Assembly (NCBI GenBank): GCA_018712665.1 | Contig: DVGP01000101.1 | Location: 1 to 22,341, forward strand | Length of the DNA: 22,341 nt | Source: Candidatus Pelethomonas intestinigallinarum | GTDB taxonomy: Bacteria > Bacillota > Clostridia > Oscillospirales > Oscillospiraceae | Reading direction: 5' to 3' | Notes under the pieces: generated by a model | What the model was told of the DNA's origin: nothing | Databases searched by the model: none | The model's input: the letters and a program-made list of their open reading frames with translations, nothing else | Shown: piece by piece, positions 20,290 through 22,341 of the stretch | How positions within the stretch are numbered: the stretch's first letter is position 1 | Layout of the letters: the number at the start of each line of letters is the position of its first letter | Translations under genes and position numbers: made by a program

Positions 20290-22263
20290 ATGGAACGATA
20301 CATAGGAAAGATGCTTGACAACCGCTACGAGATCCTGGAGGTAATCGGTACCGGGGGGATGGCGGTGGTGTTTAAAGCCAAGTGCCACCGGCTCAACCGC
20401 CTGGTCGCCATCAAAATGCTGAAGAAGGATCTCAGCGATGACGCGGAGTTCCGCCGCCGGTTCCACGACGAGTCCCAGGCTGTCGCCATGCTCTCCCACC
20501 CCAACATTGTCGCTATCTACGACGTGAGCCGCGGCGGGGATATGGACTATATCGTCATGGAGCTCATTGACGGTATTACCCTCAAGCAGTATATGGAGCG
20601 GCGGGGCCGGCTGAACTGGCCGGAGGCCCTCCATTTCATCACTCAGATCATGAAGGGGCTCAGCCACGCCCACAGCCGGGGCATCATCCACCGGGATATC
20701 AAGCCCCAGAACATCATGGTCCTCCGGGATGGGACAGTGAAGGTAACGGACTTCGGCATCGCCTGCCTCTCCAACGGCTCCCATCCCTCCAACGAGGCCA
20801 TCGGCTCCGCCCACTATATCTCCCCGGAGCAGGCCAAGGGGGACTACACCGACAACCGCAGCGATATCTACTCCGCCGGCGTGGTGCTCTACGAGATGCT
20901 CACCAGCCGCCTGCCCTTCGACGGAGACAATCCGGTGTCTATTGCCATCCAGCACTTCTCCGCCGTGCCCCTCAGCCCCAGGGAGATCAATCCCGACATC
21001 CCGGAGGCACTGGAGCAGATCTGCATGAAGGCCATGGCCGCTGACCGCAACCGCCGCTACGCCACCGCCGACGAAATGCTGGCGGATCTGGAGAGTTTCC
21101 GCAAGGACCCCACCCTCAGCTTTGAGTATTCCGTGGAGGATCTGCAAAAGGATGGGCGGGAGGACGATGAGCCAACCCAGTATATCCCCAATGTGGCGGC
21201 GACCCGCGGCAAGCAGCCCCATATTCCCGCTCCCCCTCCGCCTCCTGCGGAGGAGGAAGAGGAGGAGAGGCCCAGGAGCAACTGGTGGAAGATTCTGATC
21301 CTTATTGTGGTCATCGCCGCGGCGGGATACTTCGGCGCCACACGGATCTACCAGTCCATTATAGATAGCTTCACCACCACCCAGTCCACCGAGTACACTG
21401 TTCCCTCGGTGGTTGGGCAGAAGGTTGAGGACGCGAGAGCTCTGCCGGAGGTGGAAGGGGTCTTTGCCATTGTAGAGGAGGACTACGAGTACAGCAGCGA
21501 GTATGAGGAGGGCGTCATCATCAAACAGAGCCCCGACGCAGGTGTTACTAGAAAATCTCCCAACGGGGAGCTGATCACCATCAATGTCACCGTCAGCCAG
21601 GGCGCCCGCTCCGGCACTATGCCCAACCTGATCGGGCAGGAGTCCAGAGCCGCCCGCCTGGTCCTGGAACAGGACGACGATCTGGATGATCTGAATCTTG
21701 TGATTGTGGAGGGGGAGAGCGCCTACGATGACGATGTAGAGGCCGGGCATGTCCTCCGCACAGACCCCGCCGCCGGGGAGCCTCTGGCGGAGGGAGACAC
21801 GGTGACGCTGCATCTCAGCCTGGGTCCGGAGATCAAGTATGTGACGATGATCCCCTGTGTGGGCCAATCCATGGAGTGGGTCCAGCAGCAGATGGATTCT
21901 CTGGGGCTGGTGGCCAGCTTTGAGGCTGTAGAGGGCTCCGAGGCTGAGGGCACCGTCCTGACTCAGAGCGTAGAGACCGGGGAAAAGATCGCCGAGGGCA
22001 GCACTGTCACCTTTACCTACAGTGATGGAGAGAAGCTTCTGGAGGCCATGGTCAGCTTCCTGGTGCCGGAGAGCGATGACCAGGTCACCGTGGAGGTCTA
22101 TCTGGATACCACCCTGGTCTTTGAGAGCGACCTTGCCGGGGACTACAGTGCCGAACATGGCCCGCTGGAGATCCCGGTCTTTGCCAAGGCCGGCACCTAC
22201 CAGCTCAGGATCTATGTAGACGGCCGGCTCCGGGAGGACAGGGAGATTGTGTTCAGTGAGTAG
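20290..22263 (+). CDS. prkC: PASTA-domain Ser/Thr protein kinase PrkC
   Basis: The 657-residue membrane kinase senses wall fragments and controls germination, growth and stress in Firmicutes. The cytoplasmic kinase domain (about 13-270) has the glycine loop GTGGMAVV at 20-27, K42, HRD at 134-136, DFG at 154-156 and GSAHYISPE at 172-180. The activation loop contains serines but no threonine before GS. A proline/glutamate-rich juxtamembrane stretch (about 290-330) precedes the single transmembrane helix (about 333-351). Three PASTA repeats follow (about 368-437, 440-512, 516-579), then a C-terminal beta domain of about 75 residues as in B. subtilis PrkC. The start at 20290 follows an AAAGGA site by nine bases; the longer open frame overlaps prpC and is unlike kinases. 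Confidence 0.96.
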   Translation: MERYIGKMLDNRYEILEVIGTGGMAVVFKAKCHRLNRLVAIKMLKKDLSDDAEFRRRFHDESQAVAMLSHPNIVAIYDVSRGGDMDYIVMELIDGITLKQYMERRGRLNWPEALHFITQIMKGLSHAHSRGIIHRDIKPQNIMVLRDGTVKVTDFGIACLSNGSHPSNEAIGSAHYISPEQAKGDYTDNRSDIYSAGVVLYEMLTSRLPFDGDNPVSIAIQHFSAVPLSPREINPDIPEALEQICMKAMAADRNRRYATADEMLADLESFRKDPTLSFEYSVEDLQKDGREDDEPTQYIPNVAATRGKQPHIPAPPPPPAEEEEEERPRSNWWKILILIVVIAAAGYFGATRIYQSIIDSFTTTQSTEYTVPSVVGQKVEDARALPEVEGVFAIVEEDYEYSSEYEEGVIIKQSPDAGVTRKSPNGELITINVTVSQGARSGTMPNLIGQESRAARLVLEQDDDLDDLNLVIVEGESAYDDDVEAGHVLRTDPAAGEPLAEGDTVTLHLSLGPEIKYVTMIPCVGQSMEWVQQQMDSLGLVASFEAVEGSEAEGTVLTQSVETGEKIAEGSTVTFTYSDGEKLLEAMVSFLVPESDDQVTVEVYLDTTLVFESDLAGDYSAEHGPLEIPVFAKAGTYQLRIYVDGRLREDREIVFSE

Positions 22264-22341
22264 AGGACAGATCCGAAAGGCCCTCAGCGGCTTTTACTAC
22301 GTGGACACCGGCGGTGAGACTCTTACCTGCCGTGCCAGGGG
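22256..22341 (+). CDS. rsgA: Ribosome small subunit GTPase RsgA (5' part only)
   Basis: A GTG-initiated frame reads SRGQIRKALSGFYYVDTGGE and continues off the window end; 28 codons are visible. The KALSGFYYV...CRARG pattern is the N-terminal OB-fold start of RsgA (YloQ/YjeQ), the circularly permuted GTPase that checks 30S maturation. Position supports the call: rsgA follows prkC in most Firmicutes. It overlaps the prkC stop by 8 bp, with GGGAG at 22241-22245 as a possible ribosome binding site. The G motifs lie beyond the window. Confidence 0.88.
   Translation, partial: MSRGQIRKALSGFYYVDTGGETLTCRAR

Noticed and set aside
20230..22158. 642-residue minus-strand open frame opposite prkC
   Set aside because: Shadow frame caused by codon bias; no recognisable motifs and prkC is intact.

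Overview
The window looks like a chromosomal segment of a GC-rich, spore-forming Clostridia member. The best fit is an Oscillospiraceae gut bacterium of the Flavonifractor / Intestinimonas / Lawsonibacter type. The support is Firmicutes-style gene content (YlmC/YmxH sporulation protein, RqcH, Mini-III, CdaA-CdaR, RemA, PrpC-PrkC), third codon positions rich in G/C, strong Shine-Dalgarno sites, and AT-rich promoters standing out from GC-rich genes. Genus assignment is an inference. I see no prophage, insertion sequence, CRISPR array, tRNA or rRNA. Nearly everything is core housekeeping DNA.

Layout. (1) 1-389 has no gene and holds a chain of inverted repeats. (2) 390-2639, plus strand: a small PRC-barrel sporulation-family gene with a possible sigma-E-type promoter, then rpsB and tsf behind a strong extended -10 promoter, with a hairpin between them and a good terminator after tsf. 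(3) 2760-5901, minus strand: rqcH overlapped by mrnC, read from a promoter with both hexamers at consensus, and beyond it a secreted lipoprotein nuclease with its own promoter. (4) 6159-10256, plus strand: cdaA-cdaR (c-di-AMP synthesis and its regulator), then a tightly packed trio of an RseC-like membrane protein, a DUF5685 protein and a J-domain protein with a cysteine-rich tail. This trio is the least understood part of the window. (5) 10329-22341, plus strand: the classic Firmicutes block yicC/yloC - remA - gmk - rpoZ - priA - def - fmt - YugP-like metallopeptidase - rsmB - rlmN - prpC - prkC - rsgA (rsgA cut by the window end).

How the genes work together. Most of the window serves translation: ribosomal protein S2 and EF-Ts, rescue of stalled 60S-type complexes by RqcH, 23S rRNA end maturation by Mini-III, RNA turnover by YicC, initiator-Met formylation and deformylation (Fmt, Def), rRNA methylation (RsmB, RlmN) and 30S assembly (RsgA). 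Signalling genes are interleaved: c-di-AMP (CdaA/CdaR) and the Ser/Thr kinase-phosphatase pair (PrkC/PrpC). Stop/start overlaps (ATGA at 9606, 11482, 17153, 18460, 19500; TAATG at 15501) suggest long, translationally coupled operons. Compared with the B. subtilis arrangement, coaBC is missing between rpoZ and priA, glmM is missing after cdaR, and pyrH/frr do not follow tsf.
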